From Knoellia sp. S7-12 (GTDB lineage Bacteria > Actinomycetota > Actinomycetes > Actinomycetales > Dermatophilaceae), in assembly GCF_040518285.1 (NCBI RefSeq), contig NZ_CP155449.1, positions 3,720,001-3,784,000 on the forward strand: a DNA stretch of 64,000 bases, in the 5' to 3' direction. Below, one piece after another: positions 34,727-43,770 of this stretch. Numbering within the stretch: the stretch's first letter is position 1; each line of letters opens with the position of its first letter. Position numbers and translations under genes: made by a program. The notes under the pieces are model-generated. The model ran no database searches. It was not told the origin of the DNA and worked only from the letters and a program-made list of their open reading frames with translations.

Positions 34727-36385
34727 TCAGTCCTCGCGCATCGGGATGCGGATGCCCTGGTCGGCCGCCGTCTGGTCGGCGATGTCGTAGCCCGCATCGA
34801 CGTGGCGGATGACGCCCATCGCGGGGTCGTTGGACAGGACCCGGGCGAGCTTCTGCGCGGCCAGCTCGGTGCCGTCGGCCAAGGACACCTGACCGGCGTG
34901 GAGGGACCGGCCCATGCCGACGCCGCCACCGTGGTGGATCGACACCCAGCTCGCGCCACTCGACGTGTTGACCAGGGCGTTGAGCAGGGGCCAGTCAGCG
35001 ATGGCGTCGGACCCGTCGGCCATCGACTCGGTCTCGCGATAGGGCGAGGCCACCGAACCTGTGTCGAGGTGGTCGCGGCCGATGACGAGGGGAGCGCTCA
35101 CGTCGCCCTTGCGGACGAGCTCGTTGAACGCCGCACCAGCCTTCTCACGCTCACCCTGACCGAGCCAGCAGATGCGAGCAGGCAAGCCCTGGAACGCAAT
35201 TCGGTCCTGCGCGCCCTTGATCCACTTGTGCAACCGCTGGTTGTCGGGGAAGAGGTCGAGCACGGCGCGGTCGGTGGCGGCGATGTCCTTGGGGTCACCC
35301 GAGAGCGCTGCCCAGCGGAACGGGCCCTTGCCCTCACAGAACAGCGGGCGGATGTAGGCCGGGACGAATCCGGGGAACTCGAACGCCCGCTCGTAGCCAC
35401 CCTGCCGGGCCTCGTCGCGGATCGAGTTGCCGTAGTCGAAGACCTCGGCGCCGGCATCCTGGAACTCGACCATCGCCTGAACCTGCCTGGCCATGGACGC
35501 ACGCGCGCGGTCGGTGAACTCCTCAGGCTTCTTGGCGGCATACTCCGGCCAGTCCTCGAGCGCGATGCCTTCGGGGAGGTAGGACAGCGGGTCGTGCGCC
35601 GACGTTTGGTCGGTGACGATGTCGATGGGCACGCCGCGACGCAGCAGCTCCGGGAAGACCTCGGCCGCGTTGCCGACGACCCCGACGCTCCAGCCGCGCT
35701 TCTCGTCCTTGGCCTTGACTGCCTTGTCGATGGCCTCGTCCAGTGAGTCTGCGACCTCGTCGAGGTAGCGGTGCTCGACCCGACGACGCAGTCGCGCCTC
35801 GTCGACGTCGACGATGAGGCAGGCGCCCTCGTTCATCGTGACGGCGAGGGGCTGCGCGCCACCCATGCCGCCGCAGCCTCCGGTGAGGGTCAAGGTGCCG
35901 GCAAGCGTTCCGCCGTACCGCTTCTCGGCGATCGCGCCGAACGTCTCATAGGTCCCCTGGACGATCCCCTGGGTCCCGATGTAGATCCAGGACCCAGCGG
36001 TCATCTGCCCATACATCGTCAGACCGAGCTGCTCCAGCCGGCGGAACTCGGGCCAGTTCGCCCAGTCCCCCACGAGGTTTGAGTTGGCGATGAGGACCCG
36101 CGGCGCCCACTCGTGAGTCTGCATGACACCGACGGGCTTGCCCGACTGCACGAGCATCGTCTCGTCCTGCTTGAGCGTGCTCAGCGTGCGAACCATCGCG
36201 TCAAAACTGTTCCAGTCACGTGCTGCTCGTCCCGTGCCGCCATAGACGACGAGGTCGTCGGGGCGCTCCGCGACCTCAGGGTCGAGGTTGTTCATCAGCA
36301 TCCGCAGCGGCGCCTCGGCGCCCCAGTGGGTCGCGTGGGTGAGGGACGTCCCTCGCGGGGCTCGAACGGGGCGGGCGCCTTGCAT
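34727..36385 (-). CDS. hutU: Urocanate hydratase
   Basis: 552 residues. The NAD+-dependent urocanase signatures are intact: [39 protein letters not shown] and NAGYD-like VRHVDAGYD. It converts urocanate to imidazolonepropionate. AGGAGG four bases before ATG 36385 fixes the start. It is separate from hutI/hutF by 4.4 kb of other genes and is transcribed the same way. hutH is not in the window. The 243 bp upstream (36386-36628) holds the promoter. Confidence 0.96.
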   Translation of the reverse strand: MQGARPVRAPRGTSLTHATHWGAEAPLRMLMNNLDPEVAERPDDLVVYGGTGRAARDWNSFDAMVRTLSTLKQDETMLVQSGKPVGVMQTHEWAPRVLIANSNLVGDWANWPEFRRLEQLGLTMYGQMTAGSWIYIGTQGIVQGTYETFGAIAEKRYGGTLAGTLTLTGGCGGMGGAQPLAVTMNEGACLIVDVDEARLRRRVEHRYLDEVADSLDEAIDKAVKAKDEKRGWSVGVVGNAAEVFPELLRRGVPIDIVTDQTSAHDPLSYLPEGIALEDWPEYAAKKPEEFTDRARASMARQVQAMVEFQDAGAEVFDYGNSIRDEARQGGYERAFEFPGFVPAYIRPLFCEGKGPFRWAALSGDPKDIAATDRAVLDLFPDNQRLHKWIKGAQDRIAFQGLPARICWLGQGEREKAGAAFNELVRKGDVSAPLVIGRDHLDTGSVASPYRETESMADGSDAIADWPLLNALVNTSSGASWVSIHHGGGVGMGRSLHAGQVSLADGTELAAQKLARVLSNDPAMGVIRHVDAGYDIADQTAADQGIRIPMRED

Positions 36386-36628
36386 GGATCCTCCTGGGAG
36401 AGACGGGGACTGCGAACGGGTATGCCGTTGCGCACCTTCATTGGACACCCGCCGGACCCTGAGCCGATGGCTGGAATCGGCGAACGCGTCTGGGATACCA
36501 GACCAACGCGTCAACGCGACTGCGCCGATCGAGGATCAGCCCACTGGGGAGTTGCTGTAGCAAGAGTCCGGCGCGGACTCGGTCGAGCGTTGAGCGGAGT
36601 GTTCCGCACGTAGCTGCGCTTCGCGACG

Positions 36629-37306
36629 CTACGCAGTCAGAAATCCGTGGATCGCAGCAGCTGTCGCTGTCGAGTTCTGAAGCATCGGAAGGTGGCCCGT
36701 CGCCATCTCCTGCGACCATTGCGCGCCGAGACGCTGAGCGAAATGGCGCTGAGACGCGAGCGGCAGCTCCTTGTCCTCGGTCGTCAGCACGAAGCCTCGG
36801 CGACCGGACCACCTGTGCTCTCCGACCTCGTCCTTGTAGAGGCCTACCGATTCAGGGGTGAACTCCCTGACTACGCGTTCCACGATGTCGTCGCTCAGAC
36901 CTGTGCCGAGACCCTGACGGATGGCATTGGCCGGAGGTCGCGTACCCGCAAGCCGCATGGCGGCGGCAAGGACCCACCGCTTCGGCGCTGGCATCGCGGA
37001 CACGAACGATCCGCCAGCTGCGGGAATCACAGCGGAGATTCCGAGGAAGGCTGTGACTCGCTCCGGAAGGAGCCGTGCGATCTCGGCACCGATCACGCCA
37101 CCTGAGGAGTGCGCCACCAGGGCAAACCTGCCCGCGGGTGCAGCCCCTACCGCGGACTCGACGTAGTCGGCCAACCGTGCATTGGAATGTTGAGGGGGCC
37201 GCGGCGCAACTGCCGTATCTGAGCCCACCTCTGCACGCACCTCGTCCCAGATCCAGGGAGAGAGGCCAGCGCCGCTAAGGAACAAGATCGGGTGCGCATC
37301 AGTCAT
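36629..37306 (-). CDS. Alpha/beta hydrolase
   Basis: 225 residues; oxyanion loop LSGAGLSPWIWDEV, nucleophile elbow AHSSGG, catalytic His in TGHLPML. Small lid; resembles esterase-type hydrolases of unknown substrate. The start is uncertain: ATG 37306 is used, with in-frame alternatives at 37315, 37318 and 37336. Divergent from a WYL regulator that is its likely controller. Confidence 0.72.
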   Translation of the reverse strand: MTDAHPILFLSGAGLSPWIWDEVRAEVGSDTAVAPRPPQHSNARLADYVESAVGAAPAGRFALVAHSSGGVIGAEIARLLPERVTAFLGISAVIPAAGGSFVSAMPAPKRWVLAAAMRLAGTRPPANAIRQGLGTGLSDDIVERVVREFTPESVGLYKDEVGEHRWSGRRGFVLTTEDKELPLASQRHFAQRLGAQWSQEMATGHLPMLQNSTATAAAIHGFLTA

Positions 37307-37330
37307 GTTGAACATCATTCCGGACGAGGG

Positions 37331-37347
37331 TGTCACCTGTATGTCAC
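37331..37347. promoter_or_regulatory. Direct repeat TGTCAC-N5-TGTCAC, operator candidate
   Basis: Two TGTCAC copies spaced 11 bp apart (one helical turn) lie in the divergent region between the hydrolase and the YafY-type regulator, 11 bp before the latter's start. Binding by that regulator is inference. Confidence 0.5.
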
Positions 37348-37357
37348 TATTTTCAGG

Positions 37358-38053
37358 ATGAACCGAACCGACAGACTTTTCGCACTCCGCGAGGAGTTGC
37401 GGTGGGCGGGCCGAAGCGGCCGCACCGCTGAGCGGCTTGCAACGGTGTTCGAGGTCAGCGTCCGCACCATCAAGCGGGATATCGCCGCACTCCAGCAGTC
37501 AGGCTTCCCCGTGCGGGCCAGACCCGGTCCGGGTGGTGGCTACGCCGTCGATCAAAGCGCGACGCTCCCGCCCATCAACTTCACGGAGTCGGAAGCTGCA
37601 GGCCTCGCCGCGGCCGCCGCAGCGAGTCACGGGCAGCCCTTCGATCAGCACCTCCGTGCCGTGCTGAAGAAGGTTCTTGGAGCGATGGACAGACCTGCCC
37701 GCCAACGTGCAGTCTCCCTGACGAATCGAGTGTGGATCGATGTCAGCCCGGACCGACGAAGTAGTCAGAACTTGCGCCGAATCGAGCAGGGCCTGGCGGA
37801 GCAGCGCGTCTTGGCCCTCCGATATTGCGACAGGAACGGGAAGCAGTCGCAGCGACGGGTCGACCCCGTGCTCCTGGCTCACACGGACGGCAACTGGTAC
37901 CTCGTCGCCCACTGTCGCACCGCGGAGGCGATCCGCTGGTTTCGCCTCGACCGAGTCGAAGCTGCCAACCTCACGAAGGAGCGAGCCGCCACGGTTCCAG
38001 TCGACAACGTCGGCCGTCCGCCGTCGACCGCCAGACCGCTGGGCGATCTCTAG
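37358..38053 (+). CDS. YafY-type HTH regulator with WYL domain
   Basis: 231 residues. DeoR-like winged HTH (RSGRTAERLATVFEVSVRTIKRDIAAL) is followed by the GGYAVD wing and a C-terminal WYL domain (LALRYCDRNGKQSQRRVDPVLLAHTDGNWYLVAHC, then IRWFRLDRV). It likely represses the divergent hydrolase in response to a small ligand. AGGATG start at 37358. Confidence 0.88.
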   Translation: MNRTDRLFALREELRWAGRSGRTAERLATVFEVSVRTIKRDIAALQQSGFPVRARPGPGGGYAVDQSATLPPINFTESEAAGLAAAAAASHGQPFDQHLRAVLKKVLGAMDRPARQRAVSLTNRVWIDVSPDRRSSQNLRRIEQGLAEQRVLALRYCDRNGKQSQRRVDPVLLAHTDGNWYLVAHCRTAEAIRWFRLDRVEAANLTKERAATVPVDNVGRPPSTARPLGDL

Positions 38054-38216
38054 GCCAAGCTCACCAGACAAGTCGGTCGGGATCTTCGCGTGAGAGCAGG
38101 GTTTGAGAGCCTCCATCAGACGAAGCGACCGGTGGCGACGCGGGAGACCGTCGATGGGTGACACCTGCGGCGACCAGCATCGCCTCCACGCGGCACCCAT
38201 CTTGCTTTCCGAGAAG

Positions 38217-38232
38217 TGGAAGATATTATCCA
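38217..38232. promoter_or_regulatory. IclR/AllR-like box, purine regulon site 1
   Basis: TGGAA-GATATT-ATCCA fits TGGAA-N6-TTCCA with one mismatch. It is 24 bp before the DUF6986 gene. Flanking TTTCC and GGAAA (38206-38210, 38239-38243) make a wider symmetry. The same box precedes uricase, hyi and xdhA. Confidence 0.65.
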
Positions 38233-38255
38233 TACATCGGAAATGATCCCTCACA

Positions 38256-39512
38256 ATGGAGTGCCCAGTGGACACCGTCGATCCTCGCCTCATCCTCGAA
38301 CTCACCGCTGAGCTCGACACCCAGTTGGCCCGCGCCGACGCTGAGCTCGCTGCCCAATTCCCGGGCGAGCGACCCGGCCGCCAGCCGATCCACACCGTCT
38401 ATGTCCCGGCCGATCGCTTCACAGCCGACCTTGCCCCCGCTTGGGGAGCCGAAGCGATCGCAGCGATCGACACCCACCTCGATGTCTGGCGGGACCTCGT
38501 CGCCGATGACGCGGTGAGCGACCTCGTGCGCGCCAAGCTCGCCACGGAACCGATCGAGGACCTGCGCATCGACCTCGAGGACGGCTACGGCAATCGTGGC
38601 GACGAGGCCGAGGACGCCGACGTCACCGGTGCCGCACGGGCACTCGTCGACGCACAGGCGAGCGGCACCGCACCGCAGCTGCACGGCATACGCTTCAAGT
38701 CTTTTGAAGCACCCACGCGAGCGCGAGGGGTGCGATCCCTCGTCGGCTTCGTCTCCGAGCTCGTCGCGGGCGGCGGATCGCTCGACCGCTTCGTCACGAC
38801 CCTGCCCAAGGTGACGAGCGTCGAACAGGTGCGCGCGATGGTCCACGCGTGTGAGCGGCTCGAGTCCGCCCTCGACCTGTCACCGGGAACACTGAAGTTC
38901 GAGATCCAGGTCGAGACACCGCAGTCCATCCTCGGGCCCGACGGCACCGCGCTCGTAGCGCCGATGATCCACGCCGGCGCCGGCCGGGTCACGGCCTTCC
39001 ACTACGGCACCTATGACTACAGCGCGTTCTGCGGCATCGCGGCGCAATACCAGTCGATGGAGCACGCCGTCGCCGACCACGCGAAGCTCGTGATGCAGAC
39101 GGCTGCGGCGGGCACGGGCGTGCGGCTCTCCGACGGGTCCACCAACATCCTTCCCGTCGGGGACGACGACGCCGTGCGCGCCGCGTGGCAGCTGCACCAC
39201 CGGCTGGTCGGGCGCTCTCTCGAGCGTGGCTACTACCAGGGCTGGGACCTCCACCCGGCACAGCTGCCCACGCGGTATGCCGCGACCTTCGCCTTCTATC
39301 GCGGCGGGTTCGAGCGGGCTGCCCGTCGGCTGAGCGACTACCTGGGACAGGTCGGCGGCGGCGTCATGGACGAGCCCGCGACCGCGCGCGCCCTCAGTGA
39401 CTTCATCGTCAGGGGTCGCGACTGCGGCGCACTCACGGCAGGCGAGGTCGCGTCGGGCACCGGACTGGACGAGCAGGCACTCACGGCGCTGGCCCGACCC
39501 ATCAGGTCCTGA
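38256..39512 (+). CDS. DUF6986 family protein (HpcH/HpaI-aldolase-like)
   Basis: 418 residues. Segments IDLEDGYGNRGDEAEDAD, LKFEIQVETPQSILGPDG and AFHYGTYDYSAFCGI resemble the CitE/HpcH TIM barrel, with acidic metal ligands in the second and carbonyl-binding His/Tyr in the third. The reaction is unknown. It begins the purine locus and carries the shared operator, so a role near glyoxylate or ureide metabolism is reasonable inference. ATG 38256 follows an AT-rich leader; ATG at 38256 has no clear ribosome site. Confidence 0.72.
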   Translation: MECPVDTVDPRLILELTAELDTQLARADAELAAQFPGERPGRQPIHTVYVPADRFTADLAPAWGAEAIAAIDTHLDVWRDLVADDAVSDLVRAKLATEPIEDLRIDLEDGYGNRGDEAEDADVTGAARALVDAQASGTAPQLHGIRFKSFEAPTRARGVRSLVGFVSELVAGGGSLDRFVTTLPKVTSVEQVRAMVHACERLESALDLSPGTLKFEIQVETPQSILGPDGTALVAPMIHAGAGRVTAFHYGTYDYSAFCGIAAQYQSMEHAVADHAKLVMQTAAAGTGVRLSDGSTNILPVGDDDAVRAAWQLHHRLVGRSLERGYYQGWDLHPAQLPTRYAATFAFYRGGFERAARRLSDYLGQVGGGVMDEPATARALSDFIVRGRDCGALTAGEVASGTGLDEQALTALARPIRS

Positions 39513-39622
39513 ACCCGGAACGGGCGGGCTCCGGCCTCATCCACAAAGTTCCCTCTGGGCCATTGACGGACCCCGCCGACCGTCCTACTATTTCCGGCAG
39601 TCGGTATAAAGTTTCCGGTTTA

Positions 39623-39638
39623 TGGAAACTAGCTTCCT
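39623..39638. promoter_or_regulatory. IclR/AllR-like box, purine regulon site 2 (uricase)
   Basis: TGGAA-ACTAGC-TTCCT matches TGGAA-N6-TTCCA at 9 of 10 fixed positions. Two further TTTCCGG copies (39591-39597, 39612-39618) lie beside it. It is 63 bp upstream of the uricase start. Confidence 0.7.
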
Positions 39639-39700
39639 CTTGATCACGACAAAGACGTCGGACTCGGCCGCGGGAGTCTGATGCACAGGAGCGCAGCATC

Positions 39701-40624
39701 ATGACCACCTTCCTCGGATCGAACCAGTACGGCAAGGCGGAGAACCGGGTCGTCCGCATCTATCGCGAGACCGACCGGCACGAGATCCGCGACCTCAATG
39801 TCTCGACCTCGTTGCGGGGTGACTTCGACGAGGCGCACACCACTGGCGACCAGGCCAAGATCCTCCCGACCGACACCCAGAAGAACACGGCGTTCGCCTA
39901 CGCCAAGGAGCACGGCGTCACCTCCCCCGAGGACTACGCCATCGCCCTCGGCACCCACTTCCTCGACGCCGCCCCCGCAGCCACCGCTGCCCAGATCAGG
40001 GTCGAGGAGTATGTCTGGGACCGCATCACGGTCGACGGCAGCGAGCACGACCACAGCTTCGTCCGCCGCGGCACCGAGACCCGCACCTCCGTCGTGACCG
40101 TCGAGGGACGCGGTTCCGACCAGCAGATCTCGGTTCTCGGTGGCCTCACCGACCTCACCGTCCTCAAGTCGACCGGGTCCGAGTTCAAGGGCTACCTCAA
40201 GGACAGCTACACGACCCTGCAGGAGACCGACGACCGCGTCATGGCGACCTCGCTCACGGCCCGGTGGCGCTACGACCTCGACACGATCGACGACGTGGCG
40301 GGCTTCGACTGGGACGCAACCTACGAGAGCATCCGCTCGATCCTGCTTGCAGCCTTCGCGCGCACCCACAGCCGAGCGCTCCAGGAGACGCTGTTCGTCA
40401 TGGGCGACGACACCCTCAAGGCACACCCCGAGGTGGCCGAGATCCGGTTCGCCGCACCCAACAAGCACCACTTCCTCTATGACCTCTCGCCCTTCGGCAC
40501 CGAGAACAACGGTGAGGTCTTCATGGCGGCCGACCGGCCCTACGGGCTCATCGAAGCCACCGTGACGCGCGATGGCGCATCGGACCCCGGCGCGGCCTGG
40601 ACCGCAGTCCCGGCTTTCACCTGA
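39701..40624 (+). CDS. Urate oxidase (factor-independent urate hydroxylase)
   Basis: 307 residues. Tandem T-fold with the catalytic motif AKILPTDTQKNTAFAYAKEHG (Thr of the Lys-Thr dyad and the uricase signature) and LKSTGSEFKGYLKDSYTTL, RWRY and NKHHFL typical of uricase. It oxidises urate to 5-hydroxyisourate. Followed 110 bp later by the permease and then uraD/uraH, which complete conversion to allantoin. Confidence 0.96.
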   Translation: MTTFLGSNQYGKAENRVVRIYRETDRHEIRDLNVSTSLRGDFDEAHTTGDQAKILPTDTQKNTAFAYAKEHGVTSPEDYAIALGTHFLDAAPAATAAQIRVEEYVWDRITVDGSEHDHSFVRRGTETRTSVVTVEGRGSDQQISVLGGLTDLTVLKSTGSEFKGYLKDSYTTLQETDDRVMATSLTARWRYDLDTIDDVAGFDWDATYESIRSILLAAFARTHSRALQETLFVMGDDTLKAHPEVAEIRFAAPNKHHFLYDLSPFGTENNGEVFMAADRPYGLIEATVTRDGASDPGAAWTAVPAFT

Positions 40625-40630
40625 TCCACG

Positions 40631-40658
40631 GGCCACAGGCCACAGGCCACAGGCCACG
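40631..40658. repeat. Four tandem GGCCACA-type heptamers
   Basis: GGCCACA is repeated three times and followed by GGCCACG, just after the uricase stop. It is likely replication-slippage DNA; no function is visible. Confidence 0.8.
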
Positions 40659-40734
40659 GTCTCCAGCGCACCACAGCCGGAGGCAGCGCGATCGGCGCGC
40701 CCCCCAAAATTGGCACTACCAGTGAAGGTGTGAC

Positions 40735-42765
40735 ATGAGCACGAGCACAAGCACGAGCACCACCGGGACGCGCCCAAAGGGCGCCGTCCACCCCGTCGAC
40801 GAGGTGCTGCCCCCGCAGCAGCTCGCGATCTACGGCTTCCAGCACGTGATGGCGTTCTACGCCGGTGCCATCATCGTCCCCATCCTCCTCGCGAACGCGA
40901 TCGGTCTCAACGAGGAGCAGTTGATCCACCTGATCCAAGCTGATCTCTTCACCTGTGGCATCGCCTCCATCTTGCAGGCCGCCGGTATCTGGAAGATCGG
41001 CGTCCGCCTCCCCCTCCTCCAGGGCGTGACCTTCACGGCCGTGTCCCCGATGATCGTCATCGGCCTGGACTACGGCGCGGACCCGACCATCCAGGACGCT
41101 GCGGCCCGCGCGGAGGCCGGCGCCGCCTCGCTGCCCTACATCTACGGTGCGGTCATCGTCGCCGGGCTCTTCACGCTGCTCATCGCGCCCTTCTTCAGCA
41201 AGCTGGTGCGCTTCTTCCCGCCGGTGGTCACCGGCAGTGTCATCACCATCATCGGCGTCGCCCTGCTGCCGGTGGCGGCCTGGGACGCGGGCGGTGGCGT
41301 CTTCGCCTTCTACAACCCCGATGTGGTGCCGGCCAACCTCACGTTCGGCAGCCCCACCAACCTGGCCCTGGCCTTCGGCACCATCACCCTGATCCTGCTG
41401 GTCACCCGGTTCGGACGCGGGTTCCTGAGCACGGTCGCGGTCCTGATCGGCCTGGGTGTCTTCACGGCGATCGCGGCCTTCATCCCCGACGGATCGGGCG
41501 GTCGGGTCGCCGACTTCAGCGGCGTGGGCAACGCCGACGTGGTCGGGTTCACGGCGCCGTTCTTCTTCGGTGCCCCCAAGTTCGCGGTGCTGCCCATCCT
41601 GTTGATGGTCGTGGTCATGCTCATCACCGCGGTCGAGACCACCGGTGACGTCTACGCGACCGGCCAGATCGTCGAGAAGACGATCAAGAAGTCCGACATC
41701 GCCGCTGCGCTGCGAGCGGACGGCCTTGCTACCGCGCTGGGCGGAGTGATGAACTCCTTCCCCTACACGTGCTTCGCCGAGAACGTCGGGCTGGTGCGAC
41801 TCACCAGGGTCAAGAGCCGCTGGGTTGTGGTCACAGCCGGCGTCATCATGATCATCCTCGGCCTCATCCCCAAGGCAGGCGCAGTCGTCGAGGCCATCCC
41901 GCACGCGGTTCTCGGCGGTGGTGCGCTGGTGATGTTCGGCACCGTGGCCGCGGTCGGTATCCAGACCCTGGGCCGCGCGGACCTCACCGACCACCGCAAT
42001 GTCGTCGTGGTGGCCACCGCACTGGGCGTCGCCATGCTCCCGGTGGGCACCGCCGCGATCGGCGGCGACTCGCCGTTCTTCGACCAGCTGCCCAGCGCGT
42101 TCGCCACCTTCCTGAACTCCGGCATCACCGCCGGCTCCGCGGCCGCCATCCTGCTCAACCTGGTCCTGAACTACTACGGCGGACGCCGGGACGAGGCCAA
42201 GGCTGCGGCCGCGGACATCCGCAAGGTCAACGCGATGAGCAAGGCGGAGTTCGTCGCGTTGGTGAGCCCGTCCTACCAGGGCGAGTCCGGCATCGCAGAG
42301 AAGGTCGCCGACCGCCGGCCCTTTGCCGACGCCAACGCGCTGCGAGCGGCCATGCAGGACGAGTTGTTCGCCCTGAGCACCGAGGATCAGACCGCACTGA
42401 TGCGCAGCTACCCCACGTTGGCCGGCGAGGACCTGTCGACCACCGACCGCGAGGACCGGTCGTACACCGACCAGGCGGCGGCTGGGCTGACCTTCCTCGG
42501 CGAGGACGAGGCGATGACCTTCGGGGAGATCAACGTCGCCTACCGCCAGAAGTTCGGCATCCCGCTGATCGTCGCGGCTCGTGAGCTCAGCTCTGACCAG
42601 GTGCTCGAGCAGGCCTGGCAACGACTGGACAACTCTGCGACCCAGGAGCACGCGGCCGCCCTGCTGGAGATCGCGAAGATCGCCAACCACAGGTTGGCGG
42701 ACTCCGTGGCTGACACGGCCCCCCTGAGGGAGTCCGGGTCCGCGAAACTGCAACGAACCCACTGA
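40735..42765 (+). CDS. NCS2 urate/xanthine permease fused to an OHCU-decarboxylase-like domain
   Basis: 676 residues. Residues about 25-480 are an NCS2 permease with 12-14 helices and the motif NSFPYTCFAENVGLVRLTRVK. Residues about 498-655 align with OHCU decarboxylase (VNAMSKAEFV...AEKVADRRPF...VAYRQKFGIPLIVAARE). In this domain the active-site His of HPRLG is Tyr (RSYPTLAGED, residue 559) and the Glu of the xEQ segment is Asp (YTDQAAAG, 579), so it is probably not active as decarboxylase. The intact enzyme is encoded next door. Likely imports urate or xanthine. Confidence 0.9.
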   Translation: MSTSTSTSTTGTRPKGAVHPVDEVLPPQQLAIYGFQHVMAFYAGAIIVPILLANAIGLNEEQLIHLIQADLFTCGIASILQAAGIWKIGVRLPLLQGVTFTAVSPMIVIGLDYGADPTIQDAAARAEAGAASLPYIYGAVIVAGLFTLLIAPFFSKLVRFFPPVVTGSVITIIGVALLPVAAWDAGGGVFAFYNPDVVPANLTFGSPTNLALAFGTITLILLVTRFGRGFLSTVAVLIGLGVFTAIAAFIPDGSGGRVADFSGVGNADVVGFTAPFFFGAPKFAVLPILLMVVVMLITAVETTGDVYATGQIVEKTIKKSDIAAALRADGLATALGGVMNSFPYTCFAENVGLVRLTRVKSRWVVVTAGVIMIILGLIPKAGAVVEAIPHAVLGGGALVMFGTVAAVGIQTLGRADLTDHRNVVVVATALGVAMLPVGTAAIGGDSPFFDQLPSAFATFLNSGITAGSAAAILLNLVLNYYGGRRDEAKAAAADIRKVNAMSKAEFVALVSPSYQGESGIAEKVADRRPFADANALRAAMQDELFALSTEDQTALMRSYPTLAGEDLSTTDREDRSYTDQAAAGLTFLGEDEAMTFGEINVAYRQKFGIPLIVAARELSSDQVLEQAWQRLDNSATQEHAAALLEIAKIANHRLADSVADTAPLRESGSAKLQRTH

Positions 42766-42774
42766 TCAGTCGCG

Positions 42775-42802
42775 GGGCCGGGTGTGATCCTGCACCCGGC
42801 CC
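42775..42802 (+). terminator. Perfect 10-bp hairpin between permease and uraD
   Basis: GGGCCGGGTG (42775-42784) pairs with CACCCGGCCC (42793-42802) over an 8-nt loop. With no T run it may attenuate rather than stop transcription into uraD, which starts 25 bp later. Confidence 0.65.
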
Positions 42803-42826
42803 GGCGGCCTTCCCCGAAGGACACTT

Positions 42827-43393
42827 GTGCCCGACCTCACGCAGTTCAACAACACCGACGCCACGGCGCTACGTGCTGCCCTGATGCGGCTGACCGCGTC
42901 CCCCGCATGGGCGGACGCGTTGGTGGCAGGGCGACCGTATGCCGACGTCGACAGCCTGTTTGCCGCCTCCGACGACAGCGTGACCTCCCTGGTCGAGTCC
43001 GAGATCGATGCCGCGCTGTCGGGCCATCCCCGGATCGGGGAGTCGGCCGCCGGCCTGGACGCCGAGTCGAAGGCCCGTTCGGCCAGGGAGCAGTCCGGGA
43101 TGGCCGAGGCCGACCACTCCCTGCAGGACGCGATGGCACGAGGCAACGCCGACTACGAGCAGCGATTCGGCCGCATCTACCTGGTGGCAGCGGCCGGACG
43201 CAGCGCCGAGGAGCTGGTGCGCCTGCTTCGCGAACGTCTCGGCAACGACCCTGAGGCAGAGCTCGACGTCGTCCGCCGGGAGCTGGCACGCATCACGCGG
43301 CTGCGGCTGGCCGACATGGACGCGGTGACCGGCAACCCACTCGTCCCAGCCTCGACCGATCCGGCTCGTCCACCCCAGGAAGGGACCCCATGA
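42827..43393 (+). CDS. uraD: 2-oxo-4-hydroxy-4-carboxy-5-ureidoimidazoline (OHCU) decarboxylase
   Basis: 188 residues. Catalytic residues of the family are present: His67 in ALSGHPRIGES and Glu88 in SAREQSGM, both missing from the domain fused to the permease. The helical fold runs through ARGNADYEQRFGRIYLVAAAGRSAEELV. It decarboxylates OHCU to S-allantoin. GTG 42827 follows GAAGGA. Its stop overlaps the uraH start by 4 nt. Confidence 0.94.
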   Translation: MPDLTQFNNTDATALRAALMRLTASPAWADALVAGRPYADVDSLFAASDDSVTSLVESEIDAALSGHPRIGESAAGLDAESKARSAREQSGMAEADHSLQDAMARGNADYEQRFGRIYLVAAAGRSAEELVRLLRERLGNDPEAELDVVRRELARITRLRLADMDAVTGNPLVPASTDPARPPQEGTP

Positions 43394-43713
43394 GCATCTC
43401 CACCCACGTCCTCGACACCTCCCTCGGCCGCCCGGCCGCAGGGATCGCCATCACCCTCGCCTCCATCGACGGCACCGAGCTCGCGACGGCCACGACCGAT
43501 GCCGACGGACGGGTCGGGACGCTCGGACCCGAGGTGCTCGACGCCGGTGACTACACCCTCACCTTCGCCACGGGCGACTGGTTCGCCCAGTCGGGTGTCC
43601 GCGGCTTCTATCCGCACGTGAGCATCGCGTTCACGGTCAGCGACGGCTCCGATCACTACCACGTGCCAGTACTGCTCAACCCCTATGGTTACTCGACCTA
43701 CCGCGGCAGCTGA
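43390..43713 (+). CDS. uraH: 5-hydroxyisourate hydrolase
   Basis: 107 residues, transthyretin-like. THVLDTSLGRPAAGI at the N-terminus, the middle YPHVSIAF and HYHVPVLLNP, and the diagnostic C-terminal YRGS are all present. It hydrolyses HIU to OHCU ahead of UraD. Coupled to uraD by an ATGA overlap. Confidence 0.96.
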   Translation: MSISTHVLDTSLGRPAAGIAITLASIDGTELATATTDADGRVGTLGPEVLDAGDYTLTFATGDWFAQSGVRGFYPHVSIAFTVSDGSDHYHVPVLLNPYGYSTYRGS

Positions 43714-43770
43714 ACCAATCGACCAGGAGTTCTCTTCATCAGCGCGACCTGACCAGGGTGGCTCGCACCC

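Noticed and set aside
40540..42762. 740-residue open frame antisense to the permease
   Set aside because: Asp/Gly/His-rich low-complexity translation typical of GC-rich shadow frames; the sense strand encodes a convincing NCS2 permease.
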